DNA from: Corynebacterium suranareeae
GTDB taxonomy: Bacteria; Actinomycetota; Actinomycetes; Mycobacteriales; Mycobacteriaceae
Assembly (NCBI RefSeq): GCF_002355155.1
Contig: NZ_AP017369.1
Location: forward strand, 124,001-188,000
DNA length: 64,000 bases
Reading direction: 5' to 3'
Shown here: positions 1-8,098 of the stretch, in pieces
How the letters are laid out: the number at the start of each line of letters is the position of its first letter
How positions within the stretch are numbered: the first letter of the stretch is position 1
Notes under the pieces: model-generated
What the model saw: only the letters and a program-made list of their open reading frames with translations
Databases searched by the model: none
Told to the model about the DNA's origin: nothing
Made by a program: the position numbers and the translations under genes

Positions 1-38
1 GCTTTATCGACACCACGATTTTTGACATCGAAGGATAG
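1..38 (+). CDS. 3' end of an upstream gene (12 codons)
   Basis: An open frame enters from the left edge and ends at a TAG stop at 36-38, with the last residues reading FIDTTIFDIEG. Only this tail is visible, so the family cannot be determined. The next gene starts six bases later, so the two are probably co-transcribed. Beside a fumarylacetoacetase the expected partner would be a ring-cleaving dioxygenase such as homogentisate 1,2-dioxygenase; that is inference from context only. Confidence 0.45.
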   Translation, partial: FIDTTIFDIEG

Positions 39-43
39 GACAT

Positions 44-1270
44 ATGACTTCAACGGCAGTAAAAGAACTAGCAACCGACGGTTTTGGAATCGAAAACCTC
101 CCCTATGGTTCATTTGAACTTGAGGGTGAAACCCATTTGGGAGTCCGATTGGGGGATCACGTCATTGACCTTAAATCACTGATTTCCAAAATAGGTGGAT
201 TAGACGAAGAGGTAGCTCGCGCAGCTTCCGCCTCCAACTTGGATCTGCTTCTAGCCGGCGGAAAAGCCATATGGTCACCGCTGCGTGCATGGTTGCAAAC
301 AACCCTAAAAGATGAAGAGGCATCAGAAGAAGTACTGGCCAGCGCCGTGCCACTTAATGAAGTGACCATGAAGCTGCCATTTACCCCAGCTGATTACGTG
401 GATTATTATGCGTCCGAGCATCACGCAACCAATCTTGGAAAAATGTTCCGCCCCAATGAAGATGCGCTAAAGCCCAACTGGAAGCACCTCCCAGTTGGAT
501 ACCACGGCAGGTCAGGAACCATTTTTGCATCAGGAACAGATGTTATTCGCCCAAAGGGTTTGCGTCCCGGCCAAGATTCCATTCCATCATTTGGGCCAAG
601 TAACCGGCTTGATATTGAAGCAGAGATGGGCTTTGTTCTAGGTGGATCTGCACCTCGTGGTGAGGTAAATATTGCAGATGCAGCAGATCATATTTTTGGC
701 GCATTTTTGTTTAATGACTGGTCAGCTCGTGATATTCAAAACTATGAGTATGTGCCTTTAGGTCCCAACCTTGGAAAATCTTTCGCCTCCACGGTAGGCG
801 AATGGGTTGTACCTTTTGAAGCTTTAAACGCGGCTCGAATCGCTCCACCGAAAAGAACTTTTGAGCTCGCGCCCTACCTTCAGGATCCAACAGATGAGCA
901 CGGTGAATTTGGCCTCGATGTGACTTTAACCGTGCGTCTTAATGATCAAGCAGTGTCTCATCCTCCATTTGGGTTGATGTACTTTACCGCGCCACAAATG
1001 CTGGCACATATGACCGTTAATGGCGGTTCCCTGCGCCCAGGCGATATGTTTGCCTCGGGCACCATCTCTGGCCCGGATGCCAACCAACGTGGATCATTCA
1101 TTGAACTTTCCTGGGGTGGAAAAGAACCACTGCAACTCGAAGACGGTAGTGAGATCACCTTTCTCCGGGATGGCGATACCGTAACACTGCAAGCAGTTGC
1201 GCCTGGACCTGATGGTTCAACAATCAGCTTTGGTGACTGTGTGGGAACGATCAAACCAGCAACCGACTAA
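44..1270 (+). CDS. Fumarylacetoacetase (FAH family)
   Basis: A 408-residue protein of the fumarylacetoacetate hydrolase family, close to the usual length of full fumarylacetoacetases (about 420) and longer than the short FAH-fold isomerases. Visible family motifs are DYVDYYASEHHATNLGKMFRP early in the protein (metal/substrate region), VGYHGRSG, DIEAEMGFVLG (acidic metal ligands) and NDWSARDIQNYEYVPLGP. The N-terminal SH3-like domain and C-terminal catalytic domain are both present. It would hydrolyse fumarylacetoacetate to fumarate and acetoacetate, the last step of homogentisate (tyrosine or phenylacetate) breakdown, in the cytosol. The ATG at 44 follows an AAGGA ribosome site. It is the last gene of its operon: a strong terminator follows. 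A related acylpyruvase acting on gentisate products is a less likely alternative. Confidence 0.85.
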   Translation: MTSTAVKELATDGFGIENLPYGSFELEGETHLGVRLGDHVIDLKSLISKIGGLDEEVARAASASNLDLLLAGGKAIWSPLRAWLQTTLKDEEASEEVLASAVPLNEVTMKLPFTPADYVDYYASEHHATNLGKMFRPNEDALKPNWKHLPVGYHGRSGTIFASGTDVIRPKGLRPGQDSIPSFGPSNRLDIEAEMGFVLGGSAPRGEVNIADAADHIFGAFLFNDWSARDIQNYEYVPLGPNLGKSFASTVGEWVVPFEALNAARIAPPKRTFELAPYLQDPTDEHGEFGLDVTLTVRLNDQAVSHPPFGLMYFTAPQMLAHMTVNGGSLRPGDMFASGTISGPDANQRGSFIELSWGGKEPLQLEDGSEITFLRDGDTVTLQAVAPGPDGSTISFGDCVGTIKPATD

Positions 1271-1278
1271 GCCTTGAA

Positions 1279-1326
1279 ACAAGAGCCGGTGTACGGAAAA
1301 GTAATTTTCCGCACACCGGCTCTTGT
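1279..1326. terminator. Strong hairpin after the fumarylacetoacetase gene
   Basis: Near-perfect inverted repeat: ACAAGAGCCGGTGT pairs with ACACCGGCTCTTGT, with an inner stem CGGAAAA/TTTTCCG and a four-base loop. It lies directly behind the stop at 1270 and before the MarR gene. T content after the stem is modest. Confidence 0.8.
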
Positions 1327-1374
1327 AATCTTTGGGGTAACAAGAAAGACGCTTTTCGACGAAAGAAGACGCAC

Positions 1375-1881
1375 ATGACGGTTAACTCAGAAAGTTTTGA
1401 ATACTGGGATTTTGTGCGAAGCAGCCGAGCGAAACTTTCGGAGGAATTATCTGGAATTGATATCAGCCCCAATGATTTAGCCATGATTCTCAACCGTGCA
1501 TCCGGTGTTGCCACCGGGGTTTCCGAAGCAGAAGTTCACCGCCCGAAAGGCATGGGGTGGAATGCCTTTAAAGTGCTTTTTATTTTGTGGATGGAAGGTG
1601 ACCTAGAGCAGCATCGCGTGGCCATGCTTGCAGGAACTAGCAGGGCAACCACCTCGTCGATCGTTAAATCTTTAGTCAGTGCAGGGTATGTAGAGCAAAC
1701 ACCGTCGACGATCGATAAACGCACGCATGTGCTTTCTTTGACGCTGTCAGGGGCAGAACTAATCAAAGAATCGTACTTGGAACAAAATGACATTTTATCC
1801 TCGTGGAACCGCAGACTGACTAAAACTGAACAAGAAATTTTAAAGATGCTGCTTTTGAAGTTGCTGCGAGGAGATGAATAG
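1375..1881 (+). CDS. MarR-family transcriptional regulator
   Basis: A 168-residue protein with the winged-helix MarR layout: helical N-terminal dimer part, then a DNA-binding core around ATTSSIVKSLVSAGYVEQTP and the wing segment TIDKRTHVLSLTLSGAEL, and a helical C-terminus rich in Lys and Leu. MarR proteins are dimeric repressors or activators that often respond to aromatic acids. It sits behind the terminator of the aromatic-catabolism gene and ahead of the urease operon, in the same direction, so control of the upstream aromatic genes is the most natural guess. No operator could be picked out with confidence. The ATG at 1375 is the first in frame after the terminator. Confidence 0.8.
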   Translation: MTVNSESFEYWDFVRSSRAKLSEELSGIDISPNDLAMILNRASGVATGVSEAEVHRPKGMGWNAFKVLFILWMEGDLEQHRVAMLAGTSRATTSSIVKSLVSAGYVEQTPSTIDKRTHVLSLTLSGAELIKESYLEQNDILSSWNRRLTKTEQEILKMLLLKLLRGDE

Positions 1882-2040
1882 TTAGGGTTGCCGCGGATCT
1901 GGAGATTTTCAATTAAGTTTGAGGTATATCTCGGGCTCAAATAACTCAAATGAGCTGTAGGTTTCTGATTTGAGGTGGTATTAGAAGATGCAAAACACTG
2001 AAGCTTTTAGCGCGGATAATTTTTAATAGTTCATCCCAAA

Positions 2041-2157
2041 TATTCTTCTATTTTTATCCCGGAAAAAAGCGGTATATTGTCGATTTTTAAAGGCTCTCCC
2101 AAAAGTTTCACACGGGGAGCTAAACTAATTTCTGTTGCCTGACAGAAAGGGGAAAAA
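2041..2157 (+). promoter_or_regulatory. Probable urease promoter and leader
   Basis: A TATATT box at 2073-2078 fits a -10 element, giving a leader of roughly 75 bases before the TTG start of ureA at 2158, which has the ribosome site AAAGGGG five bases upstream. No clear -35 is present. I looked for an AmtR box (CTAT-N6-ATAG), since AmtR controls nitrogen genes in C. glutamicum, and could not find a convincing one between 1882 and 2157. Confidence 0.3.
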
Positions 2158-2460
2158 TTGCATATCACTCCACGTGAACAAGAAAAACTAATGATCGTGG
2201 TGGCGGCAGATCTTGCACGTCGCCGTAAAGATCGCGGCCTGAAACTTAACCACCCAGAAGCCGTCGCACTTCTCACGTACGAACTTATTGAAGGCGCACG
2301 CGATGGTCGCACAGTCGCAGAACTCATGAGCTGGGGAAGCACCATTTTAACCAGGGATGATGTCCTCGAAGGAATCCCAGAAATGATCCCTGACATCCAG
2401 GTAGAAGCAACATTTGATGACGGCACCAAGCTTGTGACTGTTCATAACCCCATCCGTTAA
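2158..2460 (+). CDS. ureA: Urease gamma subunit
   Basis: A 100-residue UreA, the usual length of the separate bacterial gamma subunit. The conserved core [13 protein letters not shown] N-terminus (here [20 protein letters not shown]) and the segment [21 protein letters not shown] are clear. With UreB and UreC it forms the (alpha-beta-gamma)3 nickel enzyme that hydrolyses urea to ammonia and carbamate in the cytosol. It opens a seven-gene operon; ureB starts 24 bases later. The start is TTG, chosen because of the AAAGGGG ribosome site and because it matches the family N-terminus exactly. Confidence 0.96.
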   Translation: MHITPREQEKLMIVVAADLARRRKDRGLKLNHPEAVALLTYELIEGARDGRTVAELMSWGSTILTRDDVLEGIPEMIPDIQVEATFDDGTKLVTVHNPIR

Positions 2461-2484
2461 ACCTTGATGTTTTAAGGAGTTTTC

Positions 2485-2949
2485 ATGATCCCAGGCGAGT
2501 ACATCTTGTCCAAGGAATCTCTCACCGGAAACGTCGGGCGAGAGGCCAAAACCATTGAAATCGTCAACACCGGCGACAGGCCAGTGCAGATCGGTTCACA
2601 TTTTCACTTCGCAGAGGTCAATCCCAGCATCCGCTTTGACCGCAGCGAAGGCTATGGTTTCCGCCTTGATATTCCAGCAGGCACCGCAGTGCGTCTCGAA
2701 CCAGGTGACGCCAGGACCGTCAACCTAGTTGCCATTGGTGGTGACCGCGTTGTTTCAGGCTTCCGTGACCTCGTTGATGGACCTTTGGAAGACCGCAAAG
2801 TCAACGTATGGGAAGGCCGCGAAGATCATTGGCGCCGTTCCTCTGCAGCTGGTGATGCTCCACAAGAATTGCCACAGTCTGATGCCGCAGAACGTGGCCG
2901 CAAGCTTGATGAGGCCACTGATGAGAGCTCGGAAGAAGGACGTAAATAA
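2485..2949 (+). CDS. ureB: Urease beta subunit
   Basis: A 154-residue UreB. The conserved IPGEYIL start, NTGDRPVQIGSHFHFAEVNPSIRFDRSEGYGFRLDIPAGTAVR-type core (residues about 28-70) and the GGDRVVSGFRDLVDG segment identify it. The family core is about 100 residues; here it is followed by a charged tail (Asp, Glu, Arg rich) of roughly 45 residues that is not part of the structural core. The gene has a good AAGGAG ribosome site and its TAA stop touches the ATG of ureC, so the two are translationally coupled. Confidence 0.96.
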   Translation: MIPGEYILSKESLTGNVGREAKTIEIVNTGDRPVQIGSHFHFAEVNPSIRFDRSEGYGFRLDIPAGTAVRLEPGDARTVNLVAIGGDRVVSGFRDLVDGPLEDRKVNVWEGREDHWRRSSAAGDAPQELPQSDAAERGRKLDEATDESSEEGRK

Positions 2950-4662
2950 ATGAGTTTTGAGATTTCCCGCAAGCAATACACCGACCTCTACGGTCCAACC
3001 GTTGGTGATTCTGTTCGCTTGGCTGACACAGAGCTCTACCTATGCGTGGAAAAAGACTACGCAGCAATTGGTGAAGAAGTCACTTTCGGCGGTGGCAAAG
3101 TAATCCGTGATGGCATGGGCCAAAACGGTACCTTGGTGCGCGATGTTGATATCCCAGACACTGTGATCACCAACGTGATCGTGCTGGATTACACCGGTGT
3201 GTACAAAGCAGACGTGGCGCTTCGCAACGGCAAAATTTTCCGCATCGGTAAAGCCGGAAACCCGAATGTCATGGAAAATGTGGATATCGTCATTGGTGTT
3301 GCAACCGACATCATCGCTGGTGAAGGCAAGATCTTAACTGCAGGCGGCATTGATACCCACGTACACTTTCTAGGCACCGACCAGGTCAACACCGCTCTGG
3401 CATCAGGTATTACCACCATGATTGGCGGTGGTACTGGACCAAGCCAGGCCTCCATGGCCACCACTGTTACCCCAGGTCAGTGGAATACCTACAACATGCT
3501 TAGTGCTTTTGAAGGCATGCCCATGAACTTTGGCATCCTGGGCAAGGGACACGGATCATCCAAATCCCCTTTGGCTGAACAAGTACGTGCAGGTGCCATT
3601 GGTCTGAAAATCCATGAAGACTGGGGTGCAACCCCCTCATCGATCAACACTGCGTTGGAAGTTGCCGATGACATGGATATCCAGGTGGCTTTGCACTCCG
3701 ATACCCTCAACGAAGCAGGGTTCGTGGAAGATACCATCGAAGCCATCGCGGGCCGCGTAATCCACACCTTCCACACTGAAGGTGCCGGTGGTGGACACGC
3801 ACCTGACCTCATTCGAGTTGCCTCACTGCCTAATGTGTTGCCAGCATCTACCAACCCGACTCTTCCATATACCCGCAATACGGTAGAAGAGCACTTGGAT
3901 ATGGTGATGGTTGCGCACCACTTGAATCCAGATATTCCAGAAGATGTGGCGTTTGCTGATTCCCGCATCCGTGCAGAAACCATTGCTGCTGAAGATGTGC
4001 TTCACGATATGGGAATTTTCTCCATCACTTCTTCGGACTCTCAAGCAATGGGTCGCGTTGGTGAAACAATCACCCGCACATGGCAGGTCGCTGACCATAT
4101 GAAACGTACCCGCGGAGCACTAAGTGGTGATTCCCAGTACAACGACAACAATCGTCTGCGTCGATTCGTTGCCAAGTACACCATCAACCCAGCTATCGCT
4201 CACGGCGTTGATTACGTGGTGGGTTCGATTGAAGAAGGTAAATTTGCAGACCTTGTGCTGTGGGATCCAAAGTTCTTTGGTGTGAAACCTGATCTGGTGA
4301 TCAAGGGCGGATTGATGGTTAATTCCCTCATGGGTGATTCCAACGGCTCCATTCCAACACCGCAGCCTCGAACCCTGCGCAATACCTGGGGTGCCTTTGG
4401 TCAGGCAGTTTCACGAAGCTCTATTACCTTCTTGTCGCAAGATGCGATCGACGCCAATGTTCCTGATCTGCTGAACTTAAGAAAACAGATTCGTGGCGTT
4501 CGTGGCATTAGAAACCTGACCAAAAATGACATGAAGCTTAATGCAGAGATGCCTGATATTCATGTCGATCCAGAGACCTACCAAGTCTTTGTCAATGGTG
4601 AATTGATCACCAGCAAGCCAGCAGAGATCGTGCCCATGGCGCGTCGCTACTTCTTGTTCTAG
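2950..4662 (+). CDS. ureC: Urease alpha (catalytic) subunit
   Basis: A 570-residue UreC of standard length. Active-site elements are visible: HVHF nickel histidines in GGIDTHVHF (near residue 137), the lysine carbamylated to bridge the two nickels in GLKIHEDWG (Lys220), the histidines in [10 protein letters not shown] and [15 protein letters not shown], and the mobile-flap histidine in [13 protein letters not shown]. The flap residue that is Cys in most ureases (Cys319 in Klebsiella) is Ala322 here. Otherwise the protein looks fully active. It catalyses urea hydrolysis to feed nitrogen assimilation. Located in the middle of a complete structural and accessory operon. Confidence 0.97.
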   Translation: MSFEISRKQYTDLYGPTVGDSVRLADTELYLCVEKDYAAIGEEVTFGGGKVIRDGMGQNGTLVRDVDIPDTVITNVIVLDYTGVYKADVALRNGKIFRIGKAGNPNVMENVDIVIGVATDIIAGEGKILTAGGIDTHVHFLGTDQVNTALASGITTMIGGGTGPSQASMATTVTPGQWNTYNMLSAFEGMPMNFGILGKGHGSSKSPLAEQVRAGAIGLKIHEDWGATPSSINTALEVADDMDIQVALHSDTLNEAGFVEDTIEAIAGRVIHTFHTEGAGGGHAPDLIRVASLPNVLPASTNPTLPYTRNTVEEHLDMVMVAHHLNPDIPEDVAFADSRIRAETIAAEDVLHDMGIFSITSSDSQAMGRVGETITRTWQVADHMKRTRGALSGDSQYNDNNRLRRFVAKYTINPAIAHGVDYVVGSIEEGKFADLVLWDPKFFGVKPDLVIKGGLMVNSLMGDSNGSIPTPQPRTLRNTWGAFGQAVSRSSITFLSQDAIDANVPDLLNLRKQIRGVRGIRNLTKNDMKLNAEMPDIHVDPETYQVFVNGELITSKPAEIVPMARRYFLF

Positions 4663-4688
4663 TACCAGCAAAAAGGAAAGGGAGGTCC

Positions 4689-5162
4689 ATGATTATTACA
4701 GCGATTGACACCAATATCAGTGATCATCCAGAGTTCGTTTCCGGACGAGAAGTGGTTGGTGTGCGATTTGAAGATTTAGTGTTGGATAAACGCATCCAAC
4801 GTGTCACACTTCCAAACGGCGTGGAGCTGGGTTTGCGCCTTGATCACGGCCACCCCATCTTGCGTGAAGGTGATGTTTTAAGCGCGGATGAAAATTCGGT
4901 TTATGTTGTGGAGATCATCCCAACCGATGTTCTGGTGATCACTCCAGATGATATTCACCAAATGGGTTTTGTAGCGCACTCGCTGGGAAATAGGCACCTA
5001 CCAGCACAGTTTGCAAAACCTGGTGAGGTAACAGACAAGGCTGCGATGATTGTGCAATATGACCACACCGTGGTCAGCTTCTTGGACGAGCATGAGGTTG
5101 ACTACCAGCGCACAGAACTGGTCCCACCAATCCCATTTAGGCATAGTGGGCACACACATTGA
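4689..5162 (+). CDS. ureE: Urease accessory protein, nickel metallochaperone
   Basis: A 157-residue UreE. It delivers nickel to the UreDFG-apourease complex. The peptide-binding N-terminal domain and metal-binding C-terminal domain are both present; the core segment [29 protein letters not shown] contains the conserved GNRH metal-site histidine. The C-terminus ends in RHSGHTH, a short His tail instead of the long His-rich tail of the Klebsiella protein. The ATG follows a strong GGAGG ribosome site. Its TGA overlaps the TTG start of ureF by four bases. Confidence 0.95.
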   Translation: MIITAIDTNISDHPEFVSGREVVGVRFEDLVLDKRIQRVTLPNGVELGLRLDHGHPILREGDVLSADENSVYVVEIIPTDVLVITPDDIHQMGFVAHSLGNRHLPAQFAKPGEVTDKAAMIVQYDHTVVSFLDEHEVDYQRTELVPPIPFRHSGHTH

Positions 5163-5842
5163 TAGATCTTGATGCCGAATTCTTGCTGCTGCATCTCTCG
5201 GACTCAGCACTGCCAACCGGGGCGTTCGCGCACTCATTTGGCTTTGAGACCTACATGGATGCAGAGCGGATTACTGATGCGAAACAGTTTCAGGATTGGT
5301 TGACAGTTTTGCTCAAAGTCCAATTGACTAGCGCAGATGCTCTGGCAATGCGGCTTTATTACGCAACACCCACGATGGAGGAATTACAGCGTTTAGATGA
5401 ACGTCTTTACGCAGGTACTCCGTCAAGAGAAGTACGGGAAGCTAATTCCCGAATGGGTACTCGCATGGCAGAAATCATTGAAGAAACCTACGGGCTACCC
5501 ATGATTTCGCAGTACCTGGCCCTAATTAAGCAACGCGAACTTTCTGGCCATCCCGCACTAGCTGTAGCCATTGCAGCGCACAAAGCTGAAATTGATGTGG
5601 AAAGAGCCATCCATGCGCACTTGATGGCGACGGTGAGCTCGCTGATCCAAAACGCAGTACGTGGCATACCTTTGGGACAAATGGCTGGTCAACGAGTGAT
5701 GTTTGCCATGCGTGAGCCAATTAATCAGGCAGTACAGCGTAGCGCCACCTTGGAAGAAGTTGATTTCTGCTCAGGTGATCCAGGTTTGGATATTTCACAG
5801 ATGATCCATGAAACCCAACGCGCACGACTATTCATGAGCTAG
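5159..5842 (+). CDS. ureF: Urease accessory protein UreF
   Basis: A 227-residue, mostly helical UreF. The family signature [18 protein letters not shown] is at residues about 15-32, and [15 protein letters not shown] lies in the conserved C-terminal half. UreF bridges UreD and UreG and controls the GTPase so that nickel is inserted with fidelity. The start is TTG, inside the stop of ureE (TTGA overlap), which argues for translational coupling. Followed 17 bases later by ureG. Confidence 0.94.
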   Translation: MIDLDAEFLLLHLSDSALPTGAFAHSFGFETYMDAERITDAKQFQDWLTVLLKVQLTSADALAMRLYYATPTMEELQRLDERLYAGTPSREVREANSRMGTRMAEIIEETYGLPMISQYLALIKQRELSGHPALAVAIAAHKAEIDVERAIHAHLMATVSSLIQNAVRGIPLGQMAGQRVMFAMREPINQAVQRSATLEEVDFCSGDPGLDISQMIHETQRARLFMS

Positions 5843-5859
5843 AAAAGGAGATTTTAAAA

Positions 5860-6477
5860 ATGAGCCCAATTCGAATCGGGGTAGGCGGACCTGTAGGCGC
5901 CGGAAAAACGCAGCTGGTAGAGCGGATTACGCGAGCGCTTATCGACGAAGTCAGCATGGCTGCAATCACTAACGATATCTACACCATCGAAGATGCCAAG
6001 ATCCTAGCGGCCAATGGAGTTCTGCCAGAAGAACGCATCGTTGGTATCGAAACCGGTGGCTGCCCTCACACCGCAATCCGCGAAGACACCTCCATGAATG
6101 ATGCGGCAATCAAGGATCTTGTGGAACGCTTCCCAGATTTGGAACTGATCTTTGTCGAATCCGGTGGCGATAATCTTTCTGCAACCTTCTCCCCAGAGCT
6201 CGTTGATTTTTCCATCTACATCATCGATGTTGCCCAAGGTGAGAAGATCCCAAGGAAAGCCGGACAGGGAATGATCAAGTCTGATTTGTTTATCATCAAC
6301 AAAACAGACCTTGCCCCATACGTCGGTGCCAACCTGGACATCATGGTTGAAGATGCCAAAGCATTCCGCAAGAACAAACCATTTTGCCTGACCAACCTGC
6401 GCACAGATGAAGGTTTAGATCAGGTCTTGGAATGGATTCGCCATGAGGTGATGATGCAGGACTTGCAGGAAGCCTAA
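5860..6477 (+). CDS. ureG: Urease accessory GTPase UreG
   Basis: A 205-residue SIMIBI-class GTPase. P-loop [11 protein letters not shown] is at residues about 8-18, the metal-binding Cys-Pro-His motif at [11 protein letters not shown], the Walker B-like segment [15 protein letters not shown], and the guanine-specificity motif [10 protein letters not shown]. It couples GTP hydrolysis to nickel delivery into UreC. The ribosome site AAAAGGAG precedes the ATG. Its TAA is followed immediately by the ATG of ureD. Confidence 0.97.
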   Translation: MSPIRIGVGGPVGAGKTQLVERITRALIDEVSMAAITNDIYTIEDAKILAANGVLPEERIVGIETGGCPHTAIREDTSMNDAAIKDLVERFPDLELIFVESGGDNLSATFSPELVDFSIYIIDVAQGEKIPRKAGQGMIKSDLFIINKTDLAPYVGANLDIMVEDAKAFRKNKPFCLTNLRTDEGLDQVLEWIRHEVMMQDLQEA

Positions 6478-7329
6478 ATGACACAAACTCAACCGGTGGG
6501 CACACTCAAACTCACCATTGATGATCAAGGACCCCAAGGGCAAAGCCGTGCGGTGGAACAATTTCACCAGGGTGCCCTGCGGGTTATTCGACCTCACTAT
6601 TTAGATGACTCCGGTCAAGTTTGTTACACCATCATCGCAATAGGTGGTGGATACCTAGGTGGAGATGTCTATGAACAACAGTTCACGGTAAAAGATAACG
6701 CCCAGGCGTTGATCACCACCCAGTCCGCGACCAAGATCTACCGCACTCCGCAAGGACCAGCAACGCAGCACACGGAGATCGAAGTCGGTGAAAACGCGGT
6801 GTTGGAATATTTGGCGGATCAAACCATCGCGTACCGGGAATCCACGTATCATCAATTCACCAAAGTGACATTGCATCCAACCTCGACATTTGTGCTCAGT
6901 GAACAAATAACTCCTGGCTGGCACCCAGATGGCAAACACTTTGCCTACGATGAGATGCGCTTGCACACCGAAATCACCGACGCCACCACGGGTCGGTTAT
7001 TTCTTCTGGATAATTTATTGCTGCGCCCAGACTCTAGGGAAGGTAGCTTTGGGTGGACCGAGCAGTACACACATTCAGGGCAGATGATTGTGGTGGGGGA
7101 GGGCGTCGATAAGCAGCTTGTTGCGGAGCTGAATGCGTCGCTTGCCGAAAACCCTCATGTGTACGGCGCCGTCAATTTTTTAAGCGCGCCCGGCACGGCG
7201 CTGCGCGGATTTATTGCGCGCACGCTGAGCAACCGCACTGAAGAGTTGATTAACCTGCACGAACACATCGCATCACTGCTGCGTGGGCGATGGCGCGGGC
7301 AAGAACCAGTCAATTTGCGGAAATACTAG
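6478..7329 (+). CDS. ureD: Urease accessory protein UreD (UreH)
   Basis: A 283-residue UreD, the scaffold that binds apourease and channels nickel from UreG. Family segments include GGGYLGGDVYEQQFTV, LITTQSATKIYRTPQG and TFVLSEQITPGWHPDGKHF. It is the last gene of the urease operon. Its stop overlaps the stop of the convergent hydrolase gene through a shared CTAG (7326-7329), leaving no room for a separate intergenic terminator. Confidence 0.93.
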   Translation: MTQTQPVGTLKLTIDDQGPQGQSRAVEQFHQGALRVIRPHYLDDSGQVCYTIIAIGGGYLGGDVYEQQFTVKDNAQALITTQSATKIYRTPQGPATQHTEIEVGENAVLEYLADQTIAYRESTYHQFTKVTLHPTSTFVLSEQITPGWHPDGKHFAYDEMRLHTEITDATTGRLFLLDNLLLRPDSREGSFGWTEQYTHSGQMIVVGEGVDKQLVAELNASLAENPHVYGAVNFLSAPGTALRGFIARTLSNRTEELINLHEHIASLLRGRWRGQEPVNLRKY

Positions 7330-8078
7330 ACCGAATCCAAAAAACGAAGCACCCTGGATGTAAGCCCCAAAGGGTGCTCGAAAATGGAATAGTGTCCGAC
7401 ATCGGGCAACTCTTCAACCGTCAGATTGTTATAAATCGGACTGAACGTAGATTCCACCACCGACTTGGTCACCGCAGGATCCAACGCTCCCGTAATGACA
7501 TAAACCGGGAGCGTTTGGCTGCCCAATTCATCCGCGAAATCACAATCTGCCCACGCATAGAAATACTTTTCTACCGCCTCCGGCGTGGAGTTTTCTTCCG
7601 TGGATTTAGTCAACTCATCCAACCACGCATCAGGCTGCGAAGAACCCGATGTGAAATCAATGATGGCGCGCCGGGACTGTGGATCCTGGCCTGCTGAGGT
7701 AAACAGCTTTCGGGAATCCTCATCAAAGGGGGTTCCTGCTGCTGGAACGGGAGAAATACCCACTAGCGAAACAATGGGAACAGGGCTTTGGGCCAACACT
7801 TTTTGCATATACACCCCACCCATGGAGTGGCCTAAAAGTGATAGTTTTTCTGCCTCTATTGTGGAGATATATGCCACGATATCGTCCGCGATTTCTTCAA
7901 GACTAAACTCACCTGATTCGTCCTTGCGGCTGCCATAACCTCGGTAATCCCAAAAATGCCAGGTGTATTTATCCTCATCGAGGTAAGTGCCAAAAGGTCC
8001 CCAATCAGCGGCATGACCAAACCACCCATTTAGCACAAGGACATGATGCGGACCAGAACCTCTAATTAGTGCAGCCAC
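7326..8078 (-). CDS. Alpha/beta-fold hydrolase
   Basis: A 250-residue protein with the alpha/beta hydrolase fold. The oxyanion region is VLNGWFGHAADWGPF, the nucleophile elbow is GHSMGG (Ser near residue 98), and an acid/His pair is visible in GALDPAVT and VGHYSIFEHP. It could be an esterase, lactonase or epoxide hydrolase; the sequence alone does not decide. Its ATG lies 20 bases behind the stop of the P450 fusion gene on the same strand, so the two are very likely one transcript and may act on the same substrate, for example hydrolysing an ester or epoxide made by the P450. Convergent with ureD. Confidence 0.8.
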   Translation of the reverse strand: MAALIRGSGPHHVLVLNGWFGHAADWGPFGTYLDEDKYTWHFWDYRGYGSRKDESGEFSLEEIADDIVAYISTIEAEKLSLLGHSMGGVYMQKVLAQSPVPIVSLVGISPVPAAGTPFDEDSRKLFTSAGQDPQSRRAIIDFTSGSSQPDAWLDELTKSTEENSTPEAVEKYFYAWADCDFADELGSQTLPVYVITGALDPAVTKSVVESTFSPIYNNLTVEELPDVGHYSIFEHPLGLTSRVLRFLDSV

Positions 8079-8098
8079 TGCTTTCTCCTAACCGTTGA

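Noticed and set aside
1882..2157. AmtR operator upstream of ureA
   Set aside because: Urease in C. glutamicum is known to respond to AmtR, but no CTAT-N6-ATAG match is visible; only a weak promoter was annotated.
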